In this document: positions 1-6,484 of the stretch, in pieces | How positions within the stretch are numbered: the stretch's first letter is position 1 | Layout of the letters: every line of letters begins with the position of its first letter | Source: a bacterium | GTDB lineage: Bacteria > Planctomycetota > JACOTG01 > JAUIME01 | NCBI GenBank assembly: GCA_030433195.1 | Contig: JAUIME010000187.1 | Coordinates: forward strand, 1 to 8,702 | Length of the DNA stretch: 8,702 nucleotides | Reading direction: 5' to 3' | Notes under the pieces: generated by a model | Seen by the model: the letters and a program-made list of their open reading frames with translations, nothing else | Databases searched by the model: none | What the model was told of the DNA's origin: nothing | Translations under genes and position numbers: made by a program

Positions 1-1396
1 CGAGAAGGATCGGCTCGTCGAGTTCAAGACGAACCTCGACGTGATCCTGTCGGTGCTGAAGTCGAAGCCGGGCTTGAACGAGTGGCTCGCCAACCGTCTC
101 GTCGACATCGCCGGTGACGTGCGCGACGACCTCTCGCTGAACATCCCCGTCGACACCAACCCGTTCCTCGACGAACGGCTTTGCCCGGAGAACCTCCCGC
201 GCGAGCCGTTCGAAGCGACGATGAAGAACCCGAAGACCGGCGACGAGGTCACGAAGTCGATCGAGCTCTTCTCGAAGCCGGGGGTCAAGAAGGGGACGCG
301 CAAGGCGATCTCCGAGCTCGGTAAGTGGCTGAACCACGTGGCCGGCAACCGCATGTTCACGGCCGCGGCCGATCTCTCGAGCTCGATCAACATCGAGAAC
401 ATGAGCTTCCTCGGACACTACGACCCCGAGACCAATCCGCACGGCACGCGCCTGAAGGCCGCGATCACCGAAGCCGTCAACTGCGCGACGATCTGCGGTC
501 TCGTGGGTCAGAACGCATCGAAGGATCCGGACGTCTTCGCGGGCATGTGGGGGATCTCGGGCACGTACGGCGCGTTCACCCCGCTCATGTACCTGCCGGC
601 GCGTATCCACAGCCAGCAGAATCAGGACAGCCCGTTCGAGCTCGGCGTGCTCAACATCCTCGCCGGTCACTCGGGCCCCGAGACGGCGGCCGACGCGCGC
701 AGCCACTTCGGAATCTTCGCGCCGCAGGTGTGGACCCTCTTCCCGCGCGGCCAGGTCTGCAACCTCTACTTCTGGGACTACAACGACGTCGCGCCGGGAT
801 ACTTCGCGGCGGCGCGTCATGCCGCGACGCACAAGGAACTCGGCGTCATCGTGATCCACGTCGCGCGCCCCGACTTCGAGGTCGCCGATCGCAGCAAGTG
901 GGCCGACACCGATCTGCTGTCGGCCGCGAAGGGCTGCTATCTCATCCGCGACTGGGATCCCGCGAAGCCCGCGAAGGGCACGATCCTCGTGCAAGGCTCG
1001 AGCGCGACGAACAACCTCGTGAAGCTGCTCGACCGCCTCGACGCCGACGACCTCAACGTCCGCATCGTCGCCGTCATCAGCGAGGACTTGTTCAACTTGC
1101 AGTCCGAGTCGTATCGCGAGTCGATCCTGCCGCTCGATCAGCGCTACGATTGCATGGTCGTGACGACCATGACCAAGCGCCTGTTGCCGCTCGCCAACCT
1201 CGGCCCGCTGACCGAAGAGTACACGATGTCGTCGGACTTCGACGATCGCTGGCGAACGGGCGGCCTCGAGCCCGACGTCATCGCCGAAGCCAAGCTCGAC
1301 ACCGAGTCGATCTACGCGGGCGTGAAGCGCTTCGTCGACGAGCGCGACTCGCGACTCGCGCGGCAACGCGACGCGTTCGGCAAGCTGAAGGCGTAG
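1..1396 (+). CDS. Transketolase-family protein, 5'-truncated by window edge
   Basis: The reading frame is open from base 2 and ends at TAG 1394-1396, so about 464 C-terminal residues are visible; the start and the N-terminal thiamine-diphosphate (PP) domain lie upstream. Transketolases move two-carbon ketol units between sugar phosphates in the cytoplasm. Counting from the GTG at 41, the PYR domain begins near residue 86. Glu144 in ITEAVNC aligns with the cofactor-activating Glu of GVREHAMG. GHSGPETAADARSHFG (209-224) aligns without gaps to the canonical THDSIGLGEDGPTHQP, keeping both His (210, 222) and the Asp (218). The C-terminal domain is clear: SEDLFNLQSESYRESILP (347-364) matches the typical SWELFDAQ..YRESVLP block. 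The motif RPADANE is replaced by FWDYNDV (244-250), so this is a divergent member; the substrate cannot be told from sequence. A small membrane-protein gene follows 4 bp after the stop. Membership of the transketolase superfamily is firm; classical transketolase activity is less so. Confidence 0.88.
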   Translation, partial: EKDRLVEFKTNLDVILSVLKSKPGLNEWLANRLVDIAGDVRDDLSLNIPVDTNPFLDERLCPENLPREPFEATMKNPKTGDEVTKSIELFSKPGVKKGTRKAISELGKWLNHVAGNRMFTAAADLSSSINIENMSFLGHYDPETNPHGTRLKAAITEAVNCATICGLVGQNASKDPDVFAGMWGISGTYGAFTPLMYLPARIHSQQNQDSPFELGVLNILAGHSGPETAADARSHFGIFAPQVWTLFPRGQVCNLYFWDYNDVAPGYFAAARHAATHKELGVIVIHVARPDFEVADRSKWADTDLLSAAKGCYLIRDWDPAKPAKGTILVQGSSATNNLVKLLDRLDADDLNVRIVAVISEDLFNLQSESYRESILPLDQRYDCMVVTTMTKRLLPLANLGPLTEEYTMSSDFDDRWRTGGLEPDVIAEAKLDTESIYAGVKRFVDERDSRLARQRDAFGKLKA

Positions 1397-1400
1397 CGGC

Positions 1401-1643
1401 GTGATCCGGCCCCTGACGATCATCGTCATCATGATCGGCGGCCTCATCAGCGCCGCGGGCGTCGTCGTCGGAGTGCTGACGGCGCCCGAGGGCGGCGGCG
1501 TGAACTGGCTCCCGTTCGGCATCGGTATCGCCGTCGGGAGCCTCGTCGAACTCGGCGGCGTCGCCATGCTCCTCGCCGATCAACGCGCTTCGCGAGAGGC
1601 CGAGAAGCGCGAAGCCGAGCGCGAGAACAGCCGCCGACGGTGA
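1401..1643 (+). CDS. Small two-helix membrane protein, function unknown
   Basis: This 80-residue product starts at GTG 1401, 4 bp after the transketolase stop, and ends at TGA 1641-1643. I do not recognise the family. Two hydrophobic segments are plain, residues 4-27 and 36-58, joined by a short Gly-rich loop around TAPEGGGVNW. A highly charged tail (60-80) of alternating Glu, Arg and Lys is probably cytoplasmic and helical. The small Gly/Ala/Val residues in both helices suggest a packed hairpin. The frame keeps G/C third positions like its neighbours, which supports coding. An AAGGCG stretch about 8 bp upstream could be a weak ribosome binding site, and translation may be coupled to the preceding gene. 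An ATG at 1431 (residue 11) is an alternative start but would remove part of the first helix. No link to transketolase chemistry is evident. Confidence 0.6.
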   Translation: MIRPLTIIVIMIGGLISAAGVVVGVLTAPEGGGVNWLPFGIGIAVGSLVELGGVAMLLADQRASREAEKREAERENSRRR

Positions 1644-1644
1644 T

Positions 1645-1670
1645 TTGCCGCGTGCGTCGCTTGCCGCGTG
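1645..1670 (+). repeat. Pair of 10-bp direct repeats spaced 16 bp
   Basis: TTGCCGCGTG occurs at 1645-1654 and again at 1661-1670, a centre-to-centre distance of 16 bp. The second copy contains the proposed -35 hexamer of the promoter for the TPR gene, so the pair could be a tandem binding site for a regulator. In DNA this rich in GCG and CGT words, a chance repeat is also possible. Confidence 0.35.
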
Positions 1671-1689
1671 ATCGGGCGTGGAGTATTCT
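1661..1689 (+). promoter_or_regulatory. Sigma70-like promoter for the TPR membrane protein gene
   Basis: A -35-like TTGCCG (1661-1666) and a -10-like TATTCT (1684-1689) are separated by 17 bp, each matching four of six consensus bases. The -10 box is one of very few AT-rich words in this region. It ends 8 bp before ATG 1698, so transcription would begin at or just before the start codon. The word GCGTCGCTT, 21 bp before the -10 box, recurs at exactly the same spacing before the mlaE operon. Inferred from sequence only. Confidence 0.55.
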
Positions 1690-1697
1690 CAGACGCC

Positions 1698-3461
1698 ATG
1701 TCCGCGTCGCTCGTCCTCTCTGCCGATTCTTCACCTCGTCGCGTGCCCTCGTGGCTCTTGTGCGGATGGCGTCCGTATCTCTTCGTGGCGTTCGTGGCGC
1801 TCGTCGGGCATGCGCAGGTGGTCACGTTCGAATGGGCGTATCTCGACGATGACGCGCTGATCCTCGAGAACGCGGAGTTCCTCGCGGATCCGGCGAACGT
1901 CGCGACGGCGTTTCGGCAGAACATGTTCGCGTCGCGGCCGTCCGACGAGAAGACCTACTACCGGCCGATCGTGATCGTCTCGTACCTGGTGAACTACCAG
2001 CTCGGCGGGACGGATCCGTTCGTGTACCAGCTCACGAACCTGCTGCTTCATCTCGCGGTGTCGCTGCTCGTGCTGCGCTTGCTGCTTCGGCTCGGGATCG
2101 CCGCGTTACCCGCAACGATCGCGGGCGGCATCTTCGCGGCGAACGTCTTTTCGCCCGCCGTCGTTGCGTGGATCCCCGGTCGCAACGACTCGTTGTTGCT
2201 CGTCTTCGCGTTGCCGGCGGTGCTTGCGTACTTGCGGTTCGTCGAGACGGGGAGCAAGGGGGCGCTCGCGGGGAGCCTGGTCGCGTTCGGGGCCGCGCTC
2301 TTCACGAAGGAAGCGGCCGTCGTGCTCGCGCCGCTCTTGTTCGCGTACCGGTTCCTGAGCCCGGCAGGCCGCGAGCGGGGCTTGCGTGCGAGCGGAGGAG
2401 ACCTCGTCGCGTGGGGTGGGCAGTTCGCGTGGCTCGCGCTGTGGTACGCGGTCCGTTCGTCGATCGTCGATCCGATGAGCCCCGCGTTCATGCTGCGCTC
2501 GATCGCAGCGAACGTACACCAGATCGTGCCGTACCTCGGGAAGGCGGTGTTCCCGCTGGGGCTGTCGACGTACCCGCTCGGACGCGATCAGACGTTCGTG
2601 CCGGGACTCGTCGTGGTCGTGCTCTTGGTCGTACTCGTCGTCATGACGCTGCGGTTTGCGGCGTCGAGCACGTCGACCGAGGAGCGCGGACGACCGGTGT
2701 TCCTGCTGCTGTTCGGCGCGGCATGGTTCGGGGCGTTCTTGTTGCCGACCTTCGTGCTCGCCGAGCCGTGGGACGATGCGCTGTTCTTCGAACACCGGAT
2801 GTACGCGCCGTTCGTCGGGCTACTCGTGCTCGTCGCGAGCGCGCCGGCCCTGGAGCGTGCGACTCGGACGGCTCAATCCGCGCTGCGATTCGCGGGCGCC
2901 GGGCTCTTCGTAACGGGAATCTACCTCGGCGTGACGATCGTCCACGGGGCCGATTTCCGATCGCCCGCGAGGCTTTGGGAAAACGCGGTCGCGACGTCGC
3001 CGTCTTCGGCCGTCGCGCACATGTTCCACGGCATCCAGCTCGGCAAGGCCGGCGACGCCGCGGCGGCGAGCGAGGCGTTCGGACGAGCGCGAGAGCTCGA
3101 CGCGGATCTTCCGCTGCTCGCCTACAACGCGGGCTTCGCGGCGTTCCAGGAAGGGCGATTCGACGAGGCGGCCGCGCGCTTTGGCGAAGAAGCGGAGCGC
3201 GACCCGAGTCACGTCGAGTCGCGTTATTACGCGGGCCGTGCGTTCCTGAAGCTCGAGCGACCGGGCGAGGCCGTCGCGGCGTTTCAGGCCGCGCTCGCGA
3301 TCGATCCCGAGCATCGTGGAAGCCTCGAGTATCTCGCGATGGTGTTCTGCCGCTTGAATCGACCCGCCGAGGCGAAGCGTTTCGTGGAGCGGCTGCGCGC
3401 GACCGGCGCGACGCTCTCGGCCGAGACGCAACGCGTCGTCGCACCGTGCCTCGGGAACTGA
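1698..3461 (+). CDS. Polytopic GT-C-type membrane protein with C-terminal TPRs (TMTC-like)
   Basis: This 587-residue protein has about 11 hydrophobic segments, roughly at 24-42, 113-131, 135-156, 163-180, 187-203, 205-221, 237-253, 302-320, 333-354, 370-384 and 396-415. Four TPR units follow at about 437-570, such as ESRYYAGRAFLKL.. ending in ALAIDPEH. The first large loop carries YLDDDALILEN (48-58), matching the acidic motif of GT-C glycosyltransferases. WIPGRNDSLLLVFALP, LFTKEAAVVL and EHRMYAPFVG resemble the conserved blocks of the TMTC/DUF1736 O-mannosyltransferase group. By family it may transfer a sugar from a polyprenyl-phosphate donor to exported protein; donor and acceptor are inferred, not seen. 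The frame extends to GTG 1668, but ATG 1698 is preferred: it follows a promoter directly and neither start has a well-spaced Shine-Dalgarno (GGAG 1680-1683 is 14 bp away). The gene appears monocistronic and converges on the hydrolase gene. Bacterial members are poorly characterised, so the function is tentative. Confidence 0.82.
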   Translation: MSASLVLSADSSPRRVPSWLLCGWRPYLFVAFVALVGHAQVVTFEWAYLDDDALILENAEFLADPANVATAFRQNMFASRPSDEKTYYRPIVIVSYLVNYQLGGTDPFVYQLTNLLLHLAVSLLVLRLLLRLGIAALPATIAGGIFAANVFSPAVVAWIPGRNDSLLLVFALPAVLAYLRFVETGSKGALAGSLVAFGAALFTKEAAVVLAPLLFAYRFLSPAGRERGLRASGGDLVAWGGQFAWLALWYAVRSSIVDPMSPAFMLRSIAANVHQIVPYLGKAVFPLGLSTYPLGRDQTFVPGLVVVVLLVVLVVMTLRFAASSTSTEERGRPVFLLLFGAAWFGAFLLPTFVLAEPWDDALFFEHRMYAPFVGLLVLVASAPALERATRTAQSALRFAGAGLFVTGIYLGVTIVHGADFRSPARLWENAVATSPSSAVAHMFHGIQLGKAGDAAAASEAFGRARELDADLPLLAYNAGFAAFQEGRFDEAAARFGEEAERDPSHVESRYYAGRAFLKLERPGEAVAAFQAALAIDPEHRGSLEYLAMVFCRLNRPAEAKRFVERLRATGATLSAETQRVVAPCLGN

Positions 3462-3494
3462 CGCGACCGAAGCGCGTTGGCCTCGCGACGGGTG

Positions 3495-4979
3495 CTACTC
3501 GCCCTTCGCCGCGCCTGCCGATGCGACCTTCGTGCGATCCGTGATCCACGTCGCGATCTTCTCGAGCACGCGCTCTTCGATCGTCGTCTCGATCTGTGCG
3601 TACTCGGCGACCGTTCCGACTTCACACTCTTGGAAGAGGTGGTTGAGCTTCGGAAGCGCGAGCGCTTGGAAGTCGGTGTTGCCGGCCTTGCGCAGCGCCG
3701 TGGCGATGCCTGCGAGGTTGGCGTTGCAGGGTACCTGGAGGTCGAGCTCGCCGTTGAGCGCGAGCACCGGGCACGTCACCTTCTCGAGGACGGGTGCGGG
3801 ATCGTAGCGCACGAAGTATCGGAACCAGGGTGAGGTGACCTGTCGAAGCTGCGCGTCGAGCGTGGTTTTCCGCGCGGTCGGATCGATGGGCATGTTGGTG
3901 TCGGCTTGGAGGACCTCGCGCGCTTTGGCGTGCAACTCCGCGGTATCGAGTGAGTCGTCGTTCATGAGCGCGAAGAGCGCGCGCTGGGTCTTGACGTTCT
4001 GGGCGACTGCCTCTTCGGGAGCGCCGCCCGCTCGCATGAGCAGCGAGCTCTGTTCGACGAGAAGATCCCCGCACGGCATCCCCGGTCCGGCGAGCATCAC
4101 GAGGAACGCGACGTCGTCGCGCCGGGCCGCGACCATCGGGCCGATCATGCCGCCTTCGCTATGCCCCAGGATGCCGATCGCGTCGTCGCGCACGCGCGTG
4201 TGGCCGAGCAGGAAGTCGACGCCGGCCTCGACGTCACGCGAGAGGTCGACCGACGTCGCGGCAGGATCGCCGGGGCTCGTGCCGCCGATGCCGCGATCGT
4301 CGACGCGCAGGACGGCGATGCCGCGGCGCGTCAGGTAGTCGGCGATGACGGCGAACGGTTTGTGATCGAAGATCGTCTCGTCGCGGTCTTGCGCGCCGGA
4401 TCCCGTGACGAGCAACACCGCCGGCACCGCGGCCTCGCCCTCGGGCAGCGTGAGCGTACCGGCGATCGTGATGTCGTCGGCGTCGTTTCGGTACTCGACC
4501 TCTTGCTCTTCGTACGGAAATGGCGGCTCGGGGGTTTGCGGTCGCGCGCGCTCGGAAGGCGCTTCGACGTGGGCCAGGTCGAGGCGGATCGCGTGACCGG
4601 CCTGCGTGAAGCGACCCGAGAGCTGCGTCCACTCGGTATCGGGCTTGCCCTCGTAGCTCGCGGCGAGAGCGCGCATCGCGAGCTTCACGCGTCCTTCCTC
4701 GAACGTGACTTCGTCGACCGGAAGGCCGAACGCGCCTTGGTCGGGCGAGTCGATCGTTGCCGTGACCCTGCCGCTCTCCTCGATCGAGATCCGGAACACC
4801 AGACGCAGCTTCATCGCGCCGACGTCGAGCGTGCCTTCCCAGATCCCGTCGAGCTCGGCGGGAAGGGCGGTGGCGGTCGCTTCGGCGTCTTGGGTCGGGG
4901 CTGCCGCCGCGCCCGTGGAGACCGCGAGCGTCAAGAACGTACTCGCGACGAGACACGACAGAATGCGGAAGAACGACAT
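3495..4979 (-). CDS. Secreted alpha/beta hydrolase with N-terminal beta domain (EstD-like)
   Basis: The 494-residue product begins with a signal peptide: a hydrophobic core at about 5-20, then STGAAAA with likely cleavage near residue 27. It is therefore exported, probably to the periplasm. Residues 42-140 form a beta-rich region (IWEGTLDVG...LRLVFRI) often found before this hydrolase type. The alpha/beta hydrolase domain runs from about 160 to 480. VLLVTGSGAQDRDE (188-201) is the EstD-like oxyanion region. The nucleophile elbow is GHSEG (272-276, Ser274). Asp413 in LNGELD and His447 in LNHLF complete a likely Ser-Asp-His triad. A helical cap lies near 301-375. EstD-like relatives act as carboxylesterases; the natural substrate here is unknown and could be a lipid or cell-wall ester. 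ATG 4979-4977 follows GAGGAG with a 6-nt gap, so the start is secure. It is transcribed divergently from the mlaE operon across 383 bp. No terminator stands out in the 33 bp between its stop and the TPR gene. Confidence 0.88.
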   Translation of the reverse strand: MSFFRILSCLVASTFLTLAVSTGAAAAPTQDAEATATALPAELDGIWEGTLDVGAMKLRLVFRISIEESGRVTATIDSPDQGAFGLPVDEVTFEEGRVKLAMRALAASYEGKPDTEWTQLSGRFTQAGHAIRLDLAHVEAPSERARPQTPEPPFPYEEQEVEYRNDADDITIAGTLTLPEGEAAVPAVLLVTGSGAQDRDETIFDHKPFAVIADYLTRRGIAVLRVDDRGIGGTSPGDPAATSVDLSRDVEAGVDFLLGHTRVRDDAIGILGHSEGGMIGPMVAARRDDVAFLVMLAGPGMPCGDLLVEQSSLLMRAGGAPEEAVAQNVKTQRALFALMNDDSLDTAELHAKAREVLQADTNMPIDPTARKTTLDAQLRQVTSPWFRYFVRYDPAPVLEKVTCPVLALNGELDLQVPCNANLAGIATALRKAGNTDFQALALPKLNHLFQECEVGTVAEYAQIETTIEERVLEKIATWITDRTKVASAGAAKGE

Positions 4980-4985
4980 GACAAG

Positions 4986-4991
4986 CTCCTC
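4986..4991 (-). promoter_or_regulatory. Strong Shine-Dalgarno of the hydrolase gene
   Basis: On the minus strand GAGGAG precedes ATG 4979-4977 by 6 nt. This fixes the start codon of the hydrolase and is one of the best ribosome binding sites in the window. Confidence 0.75.
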
Positions 4992-5033
4992 GAAATCGAA
5001 ACGGTGTCGTGACCGGGCTCGGGGCGGGCGCGT

Positions 5034-5048
5034 GGCGGCTTCGCCGCC
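5034..5048. repeat. Short GC-rich inverted repeat (hairpin)
   Basis: GGCGGC (5034-5039) and GCCGCC (5043-5048) form a perfect 6-bp stem around TTC. No T-run follows on either strand, so it is not a typical intrinsic terminator. If the hydrolase promoter lies further out, this hairpin would fall in the hydrolase 5' leader. A chance origin is possible. Confidence 0.3.
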
Positions 5049-5092
5049 GGCGATGGATTCATATCCACGGCGGCGCGCGTCCTTTCACGCTT

Positions 5093-5102
5093 TCTCGCGA
5101 GA
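5093..5102. promoter_or_regulatory. 10-bp perfect palindrome, possible operator
   Basis: TCTCGCGAGA is a perfect palindrome in the middle of the divergent region, about 48 bp upstream of the proposed mlaE -35 box and 114 bp from the hydrolase start. It has the form of a dimeric repressor site, but no regulator gene is visible and TCGCGA is common in this DNA. Confidence 0.25.
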
Positions 5103-5149
5103 GCCGGGGATCGTGGATCTCGGCCGGCCGTCGCCTTGCGTGGCGTCGC

Positions 5150-5178
5150 TTCAGGTTTGTACGCCCAGGCGCTATTCT
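5150..5178 (+). promoter_or_regulatory. Promoter of the mlaE-mlaF-mlaD operon
   Basis: TATTCT (5173-5178) is a -10-like box identical to that of the TPR gene. The -35 position, 17 bp upstream, reads TTCAGG (5150-5155), a poor match alone. The preceding word GCGTCGCTT (5143-5151) is shared with the other promoter at the same 21-bp distance from the -10 box. TCAG also follows the -10 box closely in both cases. Transcription would start near 5185, giving a leader of about 178 nt before mlaE. Confidence 0.5.
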
Positions 5179-5352
5179 ATCAGCCGGACGGCATGGGCGG
5201 CCGATCCGGGAGGACGATGCCTCGTCCGATCCAGGGCACCGTGGAACGGGACCTTGGCGAACAGGACCTCGGCCAACGGGGTGCTCGAACGGCTCGCGCG
5301 CACGATGGGGCGCGTGGGGCGGAAGTTTCAGGCGAACGGGCGCGATGCGTCC

Positions 5353-5360
5353 GGGAGGGA
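5353..5360 (+). promoter_or_regulatory. Shine-Dalgarno that fixes the mlaE start
   Basis: GGGAGGGA lies just before ATG 5363, with GGAGG ending 4 nt upstream. It favours ATG 5363 over the in-frame ATG 5345, for which this purine run would be inside the coding region. Confidence 0.6.
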
Positions 5361-5362
5361 CG

Positions 5363-6484
5363 ATGGCGGCGCCTCGAGGCGATGGGGACCAGGTGACGTG
5401 CAGCGAACAGGGCGGGGCCCTCGTTTTCGCGCTGCGCGGTCGCCTCGACGCCACGACGATGGGCGGCATCTGGCGCACCGTGCGTCGCGAGCTCGACCGT
5501 GCGAGCACGGATCGCGTCGCCGTCGAGGGGGCCGACATCGACTACTGCGACGGCGCCGGCGCGGCGTTGATCGCGCGACTCGAACGCGTCTACGGCGAGC
5601 GGTTCGAGTTGCGTTCGTTCCCCGACGACCTTCGTCCGCTGCTCGTGATCTACTCGGCCGAGGGCATCGCCGACATCCCGCGCCGAACCCCGCGTCCGTT
5701 CTTCGAACGCCTCGGACGCATCACCGTGGACGTCGCGCAGGATCTGCGCGCGCAGATCAGCTTCACGGGCGAGCTGTTCGTCGGCATCGTGGGGTCGCTC
5801 GTGCGACCGCGCCGCATCCGCTGGCGCACGGTCCTCGACACGGCCGAGCGTGCCGGAGTCGACGCGCTGCCGATCGTCGCGCTCGTCGGCTTCTTGCTCG
5901 GGCTGATCCTCGCGTTCCAATCGGCGATGCCCATGCGGCAGTTCGGCGCGCAGATCTACGTGGCCGATCTGCTGGGCGTGTCGCTGATCCGCGAGCTCGG
6001 TCCGCTCATGACGGCGATCCTCGTGGCCGGTCGAACGGGTTCGGCGTTCGCGGCCGAGATCGGTACGATGCGCGTCAACGAAGAGGTCGACGCGCTCGAG
6101 ACGATGGGCCTCGATCCCGTCCGGTTTCTCGCCGTGCCGCGGGTACTCGCGGCGATCGCCATGACGCCGCTGCTCTCGTGTTTCTGCATTCTCGCGGGCC
6201 TCGTCGGTGGCGCGCTCGTGATGTTGTCGCTCGGTTTTCCGCTCGTGATGTACGTCGACCGGATCTTCCGCTTCGTCGGCGTGATCCCGTTCCTTGCCGG
6301 CATGCTGAAGGCCGCGGTCTTCGCGCTCATCATCGCGGGCGTCGGTTGCCAGCGCGGGCTGCGTACCGGGCACGGCGCCGCCGCGGTCGGCACGTCGACG
6401 ACGAGTGCGGTCGTGAGCGGCATCGTGTTGATCGCCGTCGCCGATGCGGTCTTTGCCGTGGTGCTCTATGCGCTCGACATCTGA
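5363..6484 (+). CDS. mlaE: Lipid ABC transporter permease MlaE with fused N-terminal STAS domain
   Basis: This 373-residue protein is the membrane channel of an Mla-type lipid transporter. Residues 11-105 are a STAS domain: LRGRLDATTMGGIW, then VAVEGADIDYCDGAGAALIARL (53-74), equivalent to a separate MlaB subunit. The STAS loop usually has a Ser or Thr after the Asp; here it is DGAG (63-66), so no phosphorylatable residue is present at that position. The MlaE permease domain follows from about 115. An amphipathic interface helix (about 120-145) is followed by hydrophobic segments near 168-186, 200-222, 257-290, 303-328 and 346-370. Hallmarks are RELGPLMTAILVAGRTGSAF (210-229), AEIGTMRVNEEVDALETMG (231-249), which matches the family's coupling region, and GTSTTSAVVSGI near the end. 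The length agrees with STAS-fused MlaE proteins and exceeds E. coli MlaE (about 260). It is the first gene of the operon, and mlaF starts inside its 3' end. ATG 5345 is an alternative start. Confidence 0.93.
   Translation: MAAPRGDGDQVTCSEQGGALVFALRGRLDATTMGGIWRTVRRELDRASTDRVAVEGADIDYCDGAGAALIARLERVYGERFELRSFPDDLRPLLVIYSAEGIADIPRRTPRPFFERLGRITVDVAQDLRAQISFTGELFVGIVGSLVRPRRIRWRTVLDTAERAGVDALPIVALVGFLLGLILAFQSAMPMRQFGAQIYVADLLGVSLIRELGPLMTAILVAGRTGSAFAAEIGTMRVNEEVDALETMGLDPVRFLAVPRVLAAIAMTPLLSCFCILAGLVGGALVMLSLGFPLVMYVDRIFRFVGVIPFLAGMLKAAVFALIIAGVGCQRGLRTGHGAAAVGTSTTSAVVSGIVLIAVADAVFAVVLYALDI

Larger units (their letters stand above)
4980..5362. other. Divergent intergenic region between hydrolase and mlaE
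   Basis: These 383 bp lie between two divergent start codons and show no convincing gene. From left to right they hold the hydrolase Shine-Dalgarno, a GC-rich hairpin at 5034-5048, a 10-bp palindrome at 5093-5102, a mlaE-side promoter at 5150-5178, and a presumed mRNA leader of about 178 nt from near 5185. Within the leader, TCCGGGAGGACGATG (5205-5219) nearly duplicates the mlaE start signal at 5350-5365. An open frame from ATG 5217 to TGA 5394-5396 would give 59 Arg/Gly-rich residues and overlap the mlaE start, but its third positions are less G/C-biased than in the real genes. Another frame near 5281-5370 looks more codon-like but has no stop until far inside mlaE. I could not identify a good promoter for the hydrolase; TATGAA on the minus strand (5063-5058) lacks a matching -35 box. 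Confidence 0.55.

Noticed and set aside
1668..1697. Extension of the TPR protein to GTG 1668
   Set aside because: The added residues overlap the promoter elements, no ribosome binding site precedes the GTG, and the ATG at 1698 sits at the expected transcript start.
3462..3504. Terminator between the convergent TPR and hydrolase genes
   Set aside because: Only a weak 5-bp stem with one wobble pair (GGGTG/CGCCC at 3490-3504) is present, without a T-run on either strand.
2168..3544. Alternative plus-strand frame inside the TPR gene
   Set aside because: Arg/Gly/Ala-rich translation typical of an out-of-frame read in high-GC DNA; the TPR frame has clear membrane segments and repeats.
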